Assembly (NCBI RefSeq): GCF_032362555.1
Contig: NC_083536.1
Span: forward strand, 2,914,001-2,978,000
Source: Amyelois transitella
Lineage: Eukaryota; Arthropoda; Insecta; Lepidoptera; Pyralidae
Reading direction: 5' to 3'
Length of the DNA: 64,000 nt
Under the pieces are notes generated by a model, which had not been told where the DNA came from, ran no database searches, and was given only the letters and a program-made list of their open reading frames with translations. This document shows, piece by piece, positions 22,001 through 32,253 of the stretch. The position numbers and the translations under genes were made by a program. Numbering within the stretch: the stretch's first letter is position 1; each line of letters begins with the position of its first letter.

Positions 22001-22880
22001 ACGCTCGATATCTGTTCCCAATAAATTCCTTAAATTGATAAAATGTAGGTAATTCATCTGTACCATTATTGTTAGAAACATCTAACTCCCATTGTCTTTT
22101 AGATTCAGTATCTAACTTTAACGACATCAAATGAACAATAATAATATCCCATGTCTCAACTGGTATTTGTAAATTAGACAAAGCTTCCAAACATTCGATC
22201 GTAGTATCTAACAAACTTTTTAAACCACTAGCCGATTCAGTAACAATATTCTTTTGACTTAATAACCGTTTAAGAATACAATGTGACAAATATCTTTTAT
22301 TATTGTATCTAGACTCTAATAGATTCCAACAACGTTCATAGTTTAACTCAGACACAGAAATATGTTTAACAATTTGTTCGGCTTCTCCAGATAAACAACC
22401 TTTTAAGTAATAAAGTTTTTGTACTTTATCAATAGACTGATTTTTATGAATGAGCGAAGTAAACATATCTTTAAAACTAGGCCAATCAAGATAATCTCCT
22501 GAAAATTTAGGTATTGTTATTTTAGGTAAACGAACTTGTGATTGTGTACTGCACTCATTGTAATTAGAAGTAGATGATTCACATTTCTTTGGTTCTTTAA
22601 ATTGTGACATAACAGACTTCAATTCAGATTTATAATCAATGTAAATATCCTCTGTACTATCATACATGTCTTGTTTACAATAAGTGCTTTGCTTGTATTC
22701 TTTGACACCTACAATCTTTTTATGATTAGTTGTGAATTCAAGCCAAAGCGTTTCAAGATTTTCTAATCTAGTTTCAACATAAGCTTCTTTAATTCTTTCC
22801 TTAGGGGATTTCTTATAATTTATAAATGACTTTTCTATTCTTTCTTTAAGATCATCCTGTTTACATAGTAAAGTTTCCAT
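19089..22880 (-). CDS. BEL/Pao Gag-protease-RT-RNase H polyprotein
   Basis: About 1260 codons. The Gag region contains the DUF1759-type block (ITIPKFSGDYLDWPSFKDMF) and zinc knuckles (CCFCNESH, CFKCLGASHSAKFC, near residue 350). The aspartic protease has DQGSQASFI (about residue 465), the BEL form of the active site. The RT has YRLLRVTFGTASAPYLA and catalytic YYVDDLMSG (about 880). RNase H has GFSDASKLAYAA and LCGAVLVTRLL. The METLL start at 22880 is chosen over an upstream Met because BEL Gags begin this way. The frame ends at a TAG, beyond which the same frame continues into integrase, so one nonsense codon separates this copy from a full BEL Pol. Confidence 0.92.
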   Translation of the reverse strand: METLLCKQDDLKERIEKSFINYKKSPKERIKEAYVETRLENLETLWLEFTTNHKKIVGVKEYKQSTYCKQDMYDSTEDIYIDYKSELKSVMSQFKEPKKCESSTSNYNECSTQSQVRLPKITIPKFSGDYLDWPSFKDMFTSLIHKNQSIDKVQKLYYLKGCLSGEAEQIVKHISVSELNYERCWNLLESRYNNKRYLSHCILKRLLSQKNIVTESASGLKSLLDTTIECLEALSNLQIPVETWDIIIVHLMSLKLDTESKRQWELDVSNNNGTDELPTFYQFKEFIGNRYRALEFIEGKKSQGNFSKPKVLHAVTNESCCFCNESHRIIFCKKFGKQDVDSRREFAKTNKLCFKCLGASHSAKFCTSKNNCRICKRSHHSLLHSSVGSTSGTGISEANSVQNTDVKPLIENKAVVKDSGNSVGESAVVSCFSADRSIKEVLLATALVSVDTQKGMQTIRAILDQGSQASFITEATVQFLGLKKIPIKGFVSGIGENSQLCAKSIVDIKLHSVFDKNVVITVKAYVLNSITSFLPSKTVALEWEEFKDLQLADPQFHTPNRINILLGAEVYGMVLRDGIRRASSGTPVAQATSLGWIVSGAVKETSSASNNIVVMHAHIDDNEMLKKFWELESDAGLKQDRILTVEEQKCETIFTETTRRDSEGRYIVKLPLRDFENMLPSNSREIAEKRLLLLEARLKKNEDLKKEYKKVIDEYIELGHMELVPDSEKNKVNAVYLPHHAIVNLQRDTTKVRVVFDASCKGKNGKSLNDALMLGPTLQPELRHLIIKWRTYPITLSADIVKVYRQVKVDEEHVDLQRILWRDDECSEIKDYRLLRVTFGTASAPYLAVRALQQVAHDEGGVYPTASERVKNDYYVDDLMSGVETEAEGIKLYEEMNKLLGKGGFTLQKWTSNNDEFIEKLKEIGRKKDEKGTNVKEVLNLKMDSTIKILGLTWCREEDSFKYVVKLMPPKIPATKRSIISDISRLFDPLGWVAPSIIIAKIIIQKLWLAGVDWDEEVPDNIVQEWFKYREELLKLNEINLPRWYGTRKTDEVVELHGFSDASKLAYAAVVYIRIIDKDDKIHVALISAKTKVAPVKQISIPRLELCGAVLVTRLLLEIAGVLNVEKSNLHAWTDSTVVVAWINYHPSRWQTFVANRVSEIVTTLEPQQWSHISTKHNPADCASRGTQPAQLVKTPIWFSGPDFLHESSITYTKLKTATTDLELAKVHCSTVEYSIIERFSSLTRLIRVTAYCRRFLKMKSPR

Positions 22881-23486
22881 TTTGAATGATAAATATAACA
22901 CACTATTTGAATACAAAGATGAAACGATACAACTTATTGAAAATATTATAAGTTCAATAAATGTTCACTAGCTTTTGTTTCTTGTCGAATATTTCAAAGT
23001 CCAATAAAATTGAAATTATTTTTCTAAGTTCACACCAAATCGTGAAAATTTTACAAGTCTTTTTTACAATTAAATCCTGGGTGAAATTGGACATAGGTTC
23101 CCCGTCTCAACAGAGTTGGGAAAACTATTCTAAGTCCTAATTTCTAGCACTAAAAGTTAAAGTTCAAATCTTCTACAATTTTAGGGTTACTTTTGCTTGA
23201 CTACTTATGACTTCAAAGTACTCACAGTTGAATCCAATTGATTGAATTCACTCACTCACTGCAATTTCACTTCACTACTTCAAGCAAGACCACCTCGGCC
23301 TCGCCTCGAAGTCTTCCTGTGTCTCGCCTCTGGGTCACCTCTGCCTCGCCGGGGAAGATCCACCTCGCCCCGCCGCCTTCAGAACTTGACAAGTACACCT
23401 GCACCTGTCACCCGATGAAGTGCGCCCCGAACAGCGATCCACTGCCCATAGGTGCGCTGGTTCCAATGCGCCGCTAGCGCCAAAAT
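22881..23486 (-). other. BEL/Pao 5' untranslated leader
   Basis: About 600 bp between the primer site and the Gag start with no gene. The part nearest the primer site is pyrimidine-rich on the plus strand and repeats cctcgcc-like words. I see no defined signal. Confidence 0.6.
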
Positions 23487-23504
23487 ATCCGGCTCGAAGG
23501 ACCA
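23487..23504 (-). promoter_or_regulatory. BEL/Pao primer binding site, tRNA-Tyr type
   Basis: One base inside the 5' LTR, the plus strand reads atccggctcgaaggacca, which matches the 3' end of metazoan tRNA-Tyr including CCA. The element RNA is therefore complementary over 18 nt. The match is by recall of tRNA-Tyr, not a search. Confidence 0.8.
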
Positions 23505-23505
23505 A

Positions 23506-23729
23506 TGTTTAATATCCAAATCCGTATGGGCTGATCGTGAAGCCACGAGGCTTGAAAGCCACAAACATATATAATACATTATAAGGTAAACCAAATCGCG
23601 TTTCAAAACAAACTCAAAATATTTTAACGCCATCTAGTTATACCTTTTACAATTATTGTTTACATGGACACTAGCGCCTAACGGCAAACCAAAGAAGTCT
23701 TTCTCATAGTAAAATAATAAACTTAAACA
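23506..23729 (-). repeat. BEL/Pao 5' LTR
   Basis: 224 bp, tgttt...aaaca, identical to the two rejoined pieces of the left LTR. Followed by the 5-bp target duplication aatag at 23730-23734. Confidence 0.95.
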
Positions 23730-23881
23730 AATAGAACGTGATTTTTAAATGTATTGCTTAGAAAAGTATTTATTGTAAAAATAATTATTAACAAATATTT
23801 AAACATTATTATCATATCAGTCTCGCTACGCGCGCGAAGCTATACGGTCACGTTGTGTGTAGTATCCGTAGAGGGATAACA

Positions 23882-24041
23882 ATGTCCTCGAAAGTGGTGA
23901 AATGTGCTAGCTGCAACGTTGTAATAAACGAAGTCCTTTCGTCTATGGATCACAAAAAGTCGGTTATGGATGACGAAAGCATAATAAATATCTGTGTTAG
24001 TGCTTTTTCGGAAAGTGACATTGTAACGGCTAAAAACTTAC
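23882..24041 (+). pseudogene. LINE-A ORF1, N-terminal piece
   Basis: Begins at the second in-frame Met (23882). A short Cys motif (KCASCNVVI) is followed by an acidic segment ending SDIVTAKNLL, where the Tigger is inserted. The protein continues at 26101 in the same frame with FESVPVSKRK. I know this zinc-finger ORF1 type only from similar lepidopteran LINEs. The Met at 23855 is in a less likely context. Confidence 0.7.
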
Positions 24042-24043
24042 TA

Positions 24044-26098
24044 CAGTGTAAACTCTTTATAACGTTATTCTTTATAACGATAAACTCCCTATAAAGTAGA
24101 AGTGTACACAACTTGGTTGGTTTACGTTAAAACCCATACATTGATACACTCTTTATAACGATACAGCCATTCTCTATTACGAAGAAATGTGTTTATATTT
24201 TAACAGTAAATACATATTTATTATCGGTATTATTGTTTATGTTATCTTATCAGGTAACAAAAGACTTTGAAGCTCCGAAACATCTGAGGTTGTAAACGGT
24301 CGGTCTTGCTTTTGTTATTCTTAATTGCCTTGAACACGTGCAACATGACGCTTTGTTTTCTTGGAAGTGATGGTCTTCAACCAAGCATACACGGTACCTA
24401 TCGTATTATCAGTCGTAAACCAACATTGAAACTGTTAACATGGCCAGTAAAAGAAAAGCGATTTGTGTTGACGAAAAAGTTTGTGTGATACGTGCGATTG
24501 AAAAAGGAGAAAAGAAAAGTGACGTTGGAAGACGTTTTAAACTAAGTCAATCTACTGTTGCCACCATTTGGAAAAACAAAGAAACAATTCTGCAGGCGGC
24601 GCTGGAAGGAAACTCGTCTAAAAAATTAAGGAAGCCAAAATTCGAAGAATTGGATCAGGCAATGCTGTCGTGGTTTCACAAGCAGCGCCAGAATAATGTA
24701 CCCATTTCGGGGCCAATTGTAAAAGCCAAGGCTGAAAAGTTTGCCGACCAACTTGGTATAATTGACTTTAAAGCATCTGAAGGTTGGCTCGGAAAATTTA
24801 AACACCGTCACCAAATTACGTACGGTAAAATGAACGGAGAGGCGCGGGATGTCGATACGAATGTGACTGACAATTGGATCAGTACAGTGTGGCCTACATT
24901 CGGGAAGAAGTACTCACCAAAGGACATTTTTAATGCCGATGAAACTGGCCTTTTTTTCAAGTTAACTCCCGACAAAACATTAAAATTCAAAGGGGAAAAG
25001 TGTATTGGAGGAAAACTGTCTAAAGAGCGTATTACTGTTCTAGTAGCTGCCAATATGAATGGAACAGAAAAAAGAAAGCTCTTAGTTATAGGCAAATCAA
25101 AAAACCCTCGATGTTTCAAGAACATAAAACAGTTGCCAGTCACGTATAAAGCAAACAAGTCAGCTTGGATGACATCGCAGTTTTTTGAGGAGGAAGTGAG
25201 AAAATGGGATGCTGAATTAAAAACACGGAAAATCTTGCTTTTAGTAGACAATTGCCCGGCTCACCCAATGATATCTAATCTTCGAAACATAGAGTTAGCA
25301 TTTTTCCCTGCTAATACAACCAGTATTTTGCAACCAATGGATCAAAGTGTGATTAAAAGTCTAAAGGGTCACTACAGACGGAAAATGTTGATGGATCTGA
25401 TCGAAACTGACGGCAAGGTCTCGATTAATATGCTACAAGCAGTGAACTTTATATCAAAAGCCTGGAAAGAGGTAACTGCAGCCACTATCCAACATTCTTT
25501 TCGTCATGCTGGGTTATGTAGTAGCCAGACAGTAGAAATGGATCAATTTGATAGTGAAGACAATCTACCGCTGAGTGAATGGATAAGCCAGTTCAACATA
25601 CCAGACAATTTTAACAAAGATCTACAATCATACGAAAATATAGATGAGGATGTAGCCACAACCGATTCACTTACAGATGAACAAATTGTTGATTTAGTTT
25701 TAAAAAGTAAGGAAAACCCCAATAATGATGATGAAGAAGATGATCAAGTGGACGAAGCCGAATCACCACTAACAATTCAACAAGCACTAGATGCTGCTAA
25801 GTTGATAGAAACATTTTTTTTGTTTAATCAAGATGATTGCACCACATATCTAGATATGAATAGGATACATAAGATAATACAAAACAAGTACTGGCATAGT
25901 AAAAAACGTCAGACAAAGTTAACGGACTACATGTGTAAATAGCAATATAATGTACATAATTTTGCATATTTTATCTAAGACTTATTAAATATTATTGTAA
26001 ATTTGGTTGTTTTATTTGTTCACTCCATATAACGATAACTCTCTATAACGATGAAAAATGCTCAGTCCTTTGAGTTTCGTTATAGAGAGTTTACACTG
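24044..26098 (+). mobile_element. Tigger/pogo DNA transposon
   Basis: 2055 bp in a TA target (24042-24043 and 26099-26100). Terminal inverted repeats start cagtgtaaactct(t/c)tataacg, and the word tataacg recurs in both subterminal regions. One full transposase frame lies inside. Removing it restores the LINE-A ORF1 frame. Confidence 0.95.
24440..25942 (+). CDS. Tigger/pogo transposase, intact
   Basis: 500 residues with no stop or frameshift. The N-terminal psq-type HTH (CVIRAIEKGEKKSDVGRRFKLS) is followed by a CENP-B-type HTH (about residues 65-130, AEGWLGKFKHRHQI-like: SEGWLGKFKHRHQI). The DDE_1 catalytic domain has FNADETGLFF (Asp about 167), LLLVDNCPAH (Asp about 270) and LQPMDQSVI (Asp 31 residues later), a DD30D spacing as in pogo. 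The acidic tail (DEEDDQVDE) resembles other Tigger proteins. It is expected to bind the cagtgtaaactc ends and cut at TA. Complete triad and complete ends make this copy a candidate for activity. Confidence 0.95.
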   Translation: MASKRKAICVDEKVCVIRAIEKGEKKSDVGRRFKLSQSTVATIWKNKETILQAALEGNSSKKLRKPKFEELDQAMLSWFHKQRQNNVPISGPIVKAKAEKFADQLGIIDFKASEGWLGKFKHRHQITYGKMNGEARDVDTNVTDNWISTVWPTFGKKYSPKDIFNADETGLFFKLTPDKTLKFKGEKCIGGKLSKERITVLVAANMNGTEKRKLLVIGKSKNPRCFKNIKQLPVTYKANKSAWMTSQFFEEEVRKWDAELKTRKILLLVDNCPAHPMISNLRNIELAFFPANTTSILQPMDQSVIKSLKGHYRRKMLMDLIETDGKVSINMLQAVNFISKAWKEVTAATIQHSFRHAGLCSSQTVEMDQFDSEDNLPLSEWISQFNIPDNFNKDLQSYENIDEDVATTDSLTDEQIVDLVLKSKENPNNDDEEDDQVDEAESPLTIQQALDAAKLIETFFLFNQDDCTTYLDMNRIHKIIQNKYWHSKKRQTKLTDYMCK

Positions 26099-26100
26099 TA

Positions 26101-27822
26101 TTTGAATCCGTACCGGTTTCCAAACGTAAGATAATCCGTAAAAAGGATGCTCAAAAGAAAGAAGCCAAGGCAAGAAAAGACTTAGATGACATCATCTGTC
26201 TTTTAAGAGACACTAATTCGGAAGAAATCCCTATTTTTGTGGCCTGAGATCTGGAGAAACTGCCCCCTGTGCTATTCGATCATGTTGATGTCACGAGAAT
26301 ATTAAAAGACATTGTCAAAATGCAACAGGATATTAGTCATATCAAAAAAGACTATGTGACTATAGACCAGCTACAAGAAATACACTCTGAAGTAGAAATA
26401 TTGAAAAATACGTCGGTTACAAATAACTATGGGTGTTATTTAAATGAAAGACGCGGGGCTCATCTGCAAGACAGTTTCGAGTGTCACAGTGGCCCCATGG
26501 GATTGCCGCCTATAAATATTAGTGACAATAATCAACCCGATCTATCATTTAAAGGACCTACGTATCGAGATATCGGTCAAGATTCATATTTATTGGAGGC
26601 TACGAATAATAATACATTGGAGGGTAGACGTTTGTCACCGCACAGTAAAATAATGCGACGAGAGTCCGAGACAATAGACAGAACTGCTACGATGACGCAT
26701 CCCGAACAGATGACCGCCCCGTTACTACCTGCGCCGCCGCCGCTTATGACTAATGTTAAGAGCGCGATACCCACAGCCGCCTCGAGTGTGAATCAGACTA
26801 AGACGTTCGCACAAATTGTTGGCGATAAGAGGGATTGGAAAAATAATTATCCGAATGAAGAGTGGAAGATACAGGTTCATAGGAAAAGACTACGTAATCG
26901 TTTTATCGGTAATAGAGGGAAAGCCAGCTTAGAGCCTGGGAATAATTTTAAGGCAGCTGAAATTAAAATTCCTTTGTATATTTATAATGTGGCGAAGGGA
27001 GTGTCCGTGTGTGATATCACTTCATACATAAAGAAAAAATGTGATATCGATGTTAGTGTAGAATTAATGAATATGAAAATAGCAAAGGGTTATGAATCAT
27101 TTAAAATATTTGTACCCAAACATAAATTGGATTTATTTATGTCGGATGACTTCTGTCTGAATAGTAACGTCAAATTAATAAGGTACAACTGTAAAAACGT
27201 TGTTAGATCTGTGGAGTGTGTGCGTAGCCTGTGCCGCTCGTCAGACTTGGTGGCGTTGCAGGAAACGTGGTTACTTCCACACGACCTGGCATTTCTGGGA
27301 TCAATTGATAGTGACTTCGGTTTCACGGGCACCTCCGCTGTTAACACGTCGGCTGGTGTTCTACGAGGCAGGGCTTACGGAGGTGTGGCCATACTCTGGA
27401 GGAGGGCCGCGTTTCCCATAGTAACAGTGGTGAAGTGCAACAGTGTTAGGCTAGCAGCTATTAAGATCAATCTCAATGATAGTTCGGTCATCATTTTCTC
27501 AGTGTACATGCCTACAGATTGTGATAAAAATTTAGTAGAATTTACTGAGTGTTTAAGTGAGATGTCCGCTATTATTGAAAGTCATAATGTGGAGTCAGTG
27601 ATTATGCTTGGCGACTACAATGCACACCCTGGTGAGTCCTTTGATACGGAACTTTTATCCTTTTGTTCAGAACAATTGTGGTCGTGTGTGGACAGAGAAC
27701 TATTACCAACGAATAGTCATACGTTTGTGAGTGATGTGCATGGGAGTTTGCGATGGCTCGATCATTGTGTTGTCAAAAGTGCAGCGCGGCCCACTGTACT
27801 CTCGGTATCTGTATTATATGAT
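26101..27822 (+). pseudogene. LINE-A ORF1 remainder joined to APE endonuclease
   Basis: Begins exactly after the Tigger target. ORF1 continues with a basic stretch and DDIICLLRDTN, then a TGA at 26245-26247, then DLEKLPPVLFDHVDVTRILKD and a coiled-coil segment. From about 27180 the same frame becomes an APE endonuclease: LIRYNCKNVVRSVECV, LVALQETWLLPHDL, YGGVAILWRR, SVIIFSVYMPTD, VIMLGDYNAHPGE. Most LINEs separate ORF1 and ORF2, so a deletion probably fused them here at the DDFCLNS/NVKL point. It ends at about SVLYD, where a minus-strand LINE is inserted. Inactive as written. Confidence 0.82.
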
Positions 27823-28221
27823 ATTCAAAATTCAAAAAAAAATTCAAAATTCAAAATTTTTATTCATTATTATAGGATACTATTATATCGCTTAATAATT
27901 GTCGTATGGTTTAACAACTTGGTTGACGTCAAATAAATTACTTAAAAACTAAGTTTACTGCCGCTTCCAAGGCGTCAGTGCAGAAGAAGCGGTAACAAAC
28001 TGCACTGCAGCATTTTCTTCAACAACGTCAACTTCACAATTTAAACTTAGAATAGAATGTGGACGGGAGAATACATTGTTCAGATTTATATATTTATGAG
28101 ATTTAATATTGAAAAAAGAAAAAAAATATATATATATATTTTATGGATTGCCAATTTTAAAAAGATTTATGTACAGAGTGTACTGAAATTTTGATTTAAG
28201 TTCAAATTAAACTACAATTAA

Positions 28222-30627
28222 TTACGAGGTTCCTGTGCCAAGCTCGAGCCAGATGTTTTTATCATTAAGGTAATCATCAGTCCTATAATAAGCCTTCTCA
28301 CAAAGTACTTTCTTTACATACTCTTTTAATTTTCGGTTGGGCATATCAAGAACAGACTCCGGCAACCTATTATAAAATCGTATACAGTTCCCCATAAATG
28401 ATTTACTGACTTTGCTAAGCCTATGAAACGGCATGACTAATTTATGTTTATTACGTAAATTTCTATCAGTTGTGGCACTAACTTTTTGAAAAAAAGAGGT
28501 ATTTTTCCTAACATACATTATAAGATCAAAAATGTACTGGGACGCTACTGTAGGTATGTTTATTTTCTTAAAGAGTTGTTTTAACGAGTCTCTTGGTCCT
28601 AAGCCGTAAATTGCGCGAACGGCCCTTTTCTGAATTATAAAAATAGTTTGTATATCAGCCGCGCTACCCCATAAAAGTAAACCATAAGATAACAAGCTAT
28701 GAAAATAGCTGAAATAAACAAGCCTAGCTGTAGCTACATCTGTCAATTGTCGGATCCTCCTAACAGCATAAGCGGCAGAGCTAAGTCTATTGGATAGTTT
28801 AGAAATATGAGCACCCCACTGTAGCTTTGCATCAATTATGATTCCTAAAAACTTTGTATTTTCAACAAATTCTAATTTCTGGCCTTCCAGTATTATGTCA
28901 GTATTGGCCTGCCTTACGTTTGGAAGGGTAAATTTAATGCATTGGGTCTTATTAGCATTTAAAAGAAGATTGTTGGTTGAGAACCAGATAGATATGGCCG
29001 ACAGTATATTATTAACCGAACTTACATTTTCGCTATGGCGATCTAATTTAAATATTAAAGAAGTGTCATCGGCAAACAGCACTATACCCGCCTGTTTTTC
29101 CACCATAAAAGGCAGGTCATTGACATATACCAAGAAGAGGAATGGTCCTAAAATTGAGCCCTGAGGAACACCCATTGAGACGCTTGATCCGCTTGACTTT
29201 ACTCCATTAATATCTACAGTTTGAAGCCTATCAGTCAAATAGGATGCCATTAGTTTAGTTGATTTGTGGTCAAACCCATATTGACGAAGTTTACGCAAAA
29301 GTGTCTGATGATCTACGCAATCAAATGCTTAAGAGAGATCGCAAAAGACTCCAACTGAATCCTGTGAACTCTCCCACGCGTCATAGATTTGAGTAACAAG
29401 TGCTACTCCCGCATCAGTGGTGGACTTCCCGGCAGTGAACCCATATTGTTGGGAATGGAAAATGTCATTGATTTTAAAATATTGTTGCATTTGATTAAGC
29501 ATCATCTTCTCAAACACCTTGCTCAAAACTGGCAATATAGAAATAGGTCTATAATTGCCAAGGACTGTTTTTTCCCCTTTTTTGAATAGAGGTATTAATT
29601 TGCTACATTTCATTAAATTTGGAAAAATACCCTCATCAATACATTCATTAAATATAAAAGCTAGATCAGATGCAATAATATCTATGATTTGACTTATGAT
29701 ACTAACAGACATACCCCAATGGTCTTCAGACTTTTTCAAATTAAGTTGTTTGAACGCCTTTAATATATTATCAGAGTTAACATATTTAAATTTAAAGACA
29801 GATTTGATGGGAGTTGTGTTATTATTAAGTAGGGTTTCAGCGCGCAATGGACAAGAGTCAACGTCAGAAATTAGCTCCACAGGGATTTTTGCAAAGAAAT
29901 TATAAAAAGCATTTACTATGTCCTGAGTTTTAGAAATACTTTTGTTACCGGATGATATTTGTTTAATACTGTCTCTATCTTTGATTTTGCCAGATTCTTT
30001 ATTAATAATGTTCCATGTTTCTTTAATTTTATTTGGTGCGTTGTTTATTTTACTACTTATGTGAAAAGACTTGGCTTGCCTGCAAACTTTTTTAAATAAT
30101 TTTGAATAATTTTTGACATATTCTACAAAACTGGGGTCAAAATTGTATTGTTTCTGGGCATATAAGTCATATAACTTATTCCTACTCTTGTGAATACCTA
30201 ATGTAGCCCATTCACTGAACTGTAATCTATTACGAATATTGACTTGTTTCTGCTTGAACCTTTTTGAGTATTCAGCAGAAATCATATTAAATAAATTGTT
30301 ATAATGTTCATTAGGATTATTTCCAGAATATGTTAAAGTATTTAATTGATTTGCAATGTTTATTTTAAATTTTCTTATGTTTTTGGAAGAAAGAGGTCTA
30401 CACATAATTTTATCATTATTTAAATTGTTTAAGGACTCTTTCTCAAAGGTAACATATTGACCGGTGTGATCCGAGGGCAATTTGTGAATAATTTATTTCC
30501 GTATATAAAGATTATTGCAAAAAAAAATATCCAGACACTTGGCAGATGTAGATGTTATTCGGGTTGGTTCGAAAAAAACATACTCTAAATTATAAGATTT
30601 AAACAAATTAATAAATTGTATACTAGA
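28222..30627 (-). pseudogene. LINE-B ORF2, end of endonuclease and reverse transcriptase
   Basis: From the Helitron border at 30627 the endonuclease finishes (SYNLEYVF, then YSQIALPSDHTGQ). The RT follows: [73 protein letters not shown] (about 29070), FLGIIIDAKLQWG and a YFHSLLSYGLLLWG C-terminal block. A TAA at 29329-29331 replaces the Lys codon of the DLSKAFD motif; otherwise the frame is clean to its stop at 28222. Inactive because of that stop and the Helitron. Confidence 0.88.
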
Positions 30628-31483
30628 CTAGCTGTGCCCGCGACTTCGTCCGCGTGGAATAGTTATTTTGGGCATCATATTTATTTTTGCAAACATCCTC
30701 TTCGGCTTTATCAATTATAGCTGCTAATTGTTATGCGACTTGGCGACGACTTGGCCCACATCATTACCCGCGACGGAACGGAGACCGTATAGTGAGATGA
30801 GAGCCCTTTGCCCAGTAGTAGGATCTTACAGGCTGATACTTTACTTTAAAATAGTAATATCTTCTAAGATGTTCATTGAAATTAACGCGTATTAGAAAGA
30901 ACGCTGGTTCGCCGTATTAAATGTTTCGCTGCAAATTGCTTATAACGACTATATCTCAAAACCTATTCGTCTGATTTATATACTGTAAATGGCAATTTTA
31001 GTCTACATGAAAAGCCGAAAGTAATAAACATATTTATTTGGATAAGGATTAATACCGAATTAAAGAAAATTGGTTTCAAAATAACTTATGTTTATAATGA
31101 AAAAATAATCTTAAAAAATGAACATAAAAGTGGTTATTGTAAGTAAACCTTAAGAGATAGATATATGCTCTCGCGGACTTTTTTGTGGCAAAAAATGAGT
31201 ACTTCACATCTTTAGTACATTGTTTTGCTATATCTTTGTTGGTTTGCGCAGCGTTCGCGTGGAAAGCTCGCAGATGGCCGACTCATTCAACTTTCACCTG
31301 CATTGTTGACGTTTTCCGTAGGAAATCCGGAATAAAATGTAGCCTATAGCCTTCCTCGATAAATAGACTATCTAACAGTGAAAGAATTATTCAAATCGGT
31401 TCAGTAGTTTCTGAGATTAGCGCGTTTAAACAAACAAACAAACAAACAAAACAAACTCTTCAGCTTTATAATATTAGTATAGA
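30628..31483 (-). mobile_element. Non-autonomous Helitron, lepidopteran type, copy 1
   Basis: 856 bp between A and T. The 5' end on the minus strand starts TCTATACTAATATTATAAAG (at 31483) and is followed by a gtttgttt repeat. The 3' end carries a hairpin of the cgcgac/gtcgcg type and stops in CTAG (30631-30628). It encodes no Rep/helicase. The same family, shortened, occurs at 49488-50108. Sited in the LINE-B endonuclease, whose reading continues on both sides. Confidence 0.92.
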
Positions 31484-31930
31484 TTTAACTAAAATGTCAA
31501 TGTTAAAATCACCACAAATAATTAATTTTTTATTACATTTTGAGGTAACATGTAACACTTGATCCATTATTTTTAAAAATTGTTTAAATTCACTGTTTGG
31601 GAGACTGTACACACAAACAATTATATGATGATCTAGCTCGGCACAGGTCACTTCGGCACACCGCTCAACCGAAAGTCTGGTTATGTCTGTTCGCTCTTTA
31701 CAGCGAAGACCGCATTTGATAAATATCATAGACCCACCTCTAATTGCAGACTTTCTGTTTAAGCAGCTCACAATATTATAATTGTTTAGGCTGAACATCA
31801 TCTCCCCCTCCATGAGCCAATGCTCAGTCAAACATAAAATGTCCACATTTAATTCTTCTAAAACTAGTTGTAGTTCTAATTCTTTGCCGGGAAGACCTTG
31901 TATATTTTGATGGATAATTCTTAACCCTCG
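31484..31930 (-). pseudogene. LINE-B ORF2, N-terminal endonuclease piece
   Basis: Start of the APE endonuclease on the far side of the Helitron. It reads RIIHQNIQGLPGKELE, VDILCLTEHWL, GSMIFIKCGL, HHIIVCVYSLPNS and LIICGDFNIDIL, the last being the catalytic GDFN block, after which the Helitron begins. The frame opens upstream of the Met at 31846, so that Met is internal. It is joined functionally to the piece ending at 28222. Confidence 0.85.
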
Positions 31931-32211
31931 AGGGTTTCCCGTTGTCTGAGTGTGCAGTTTAAATTAACTGTCAATTCAACATAGTTACCATCACACAGAG
32001 TTGGCAATTCTGTAGTCAACTTATAATTAATATTTCGCTTACAATGTAAACTCGTCCAAACATTAATATTACTAGCTACCAATGTAGCAATTTTGTTCTT
32101 ATGGTATCTGAATAGAAATATTCTATCATTGGTCTTAAAACAATCACCTATGAAATTGTTTGTGTCAAAAAACACAAATTTGTCACTGTGACGACATGTC
32201 AACGAATGCAT
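31921..32211 (-). pseudogene. LINE-B upstream ORF of unknown function
   Basis: A 96-codon frame directly upstream of the endonuclease, ending in TAA at 31921 in a different frame from it. It has no motif I recognise; it is rich in Asn, Thr and Leu. By position it is either the truncated end of ORF1 or an N-terminal extension of ORF2 separated by a frameshift. The element probably ends shortly upstream. Confidence 0.4.
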
Positions 32212-32253
32212 AAAATTATTGAGTAGGTGAATGTTTTTATTAAGTTTTGGTTT

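Larger units (their letters stand above)
7321..23729 (-). mobile_element. BEL/Pao LTR retrotransposon carrying a nested insertion
   Basis: Flanked by a 5-bp target duplication aatag (7316-7320 and 23730-23734). The right (5') LTR is 23506-23729. The left (3') LTR is split into 7321-7457 and 17451-17537 by an RTE-like LINE. Rejoined, the left LTR is 224 bp and matches the right one base for base. Internal features in order on the minus strand are a tRNA-Tyr primer site, a Gag-protease-RT-RNase H frame and an integrase frame. The identical LTRs mean a recent insertion. Confidence 0.95.
27823..32253 (-). mobile_element. LINE-B, minus-strand CR1/L2-like LINE carrying a Helitron
   Basis: The 3' end on the plus strand is a repeat of attcaaa-like units at 27823-27857, typical of CR1/L2-type tails. 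About 360 bp of 3' UTR (27858-28221) holds no gene. The coding region runs to about 32211. A Helitron (30628-31483) interrupts the endonuclease. LINE-A coding sequence resumes at 32254 with WSDHYPVLV. I could not identify a clear target duplication. Confidence 0.82.
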
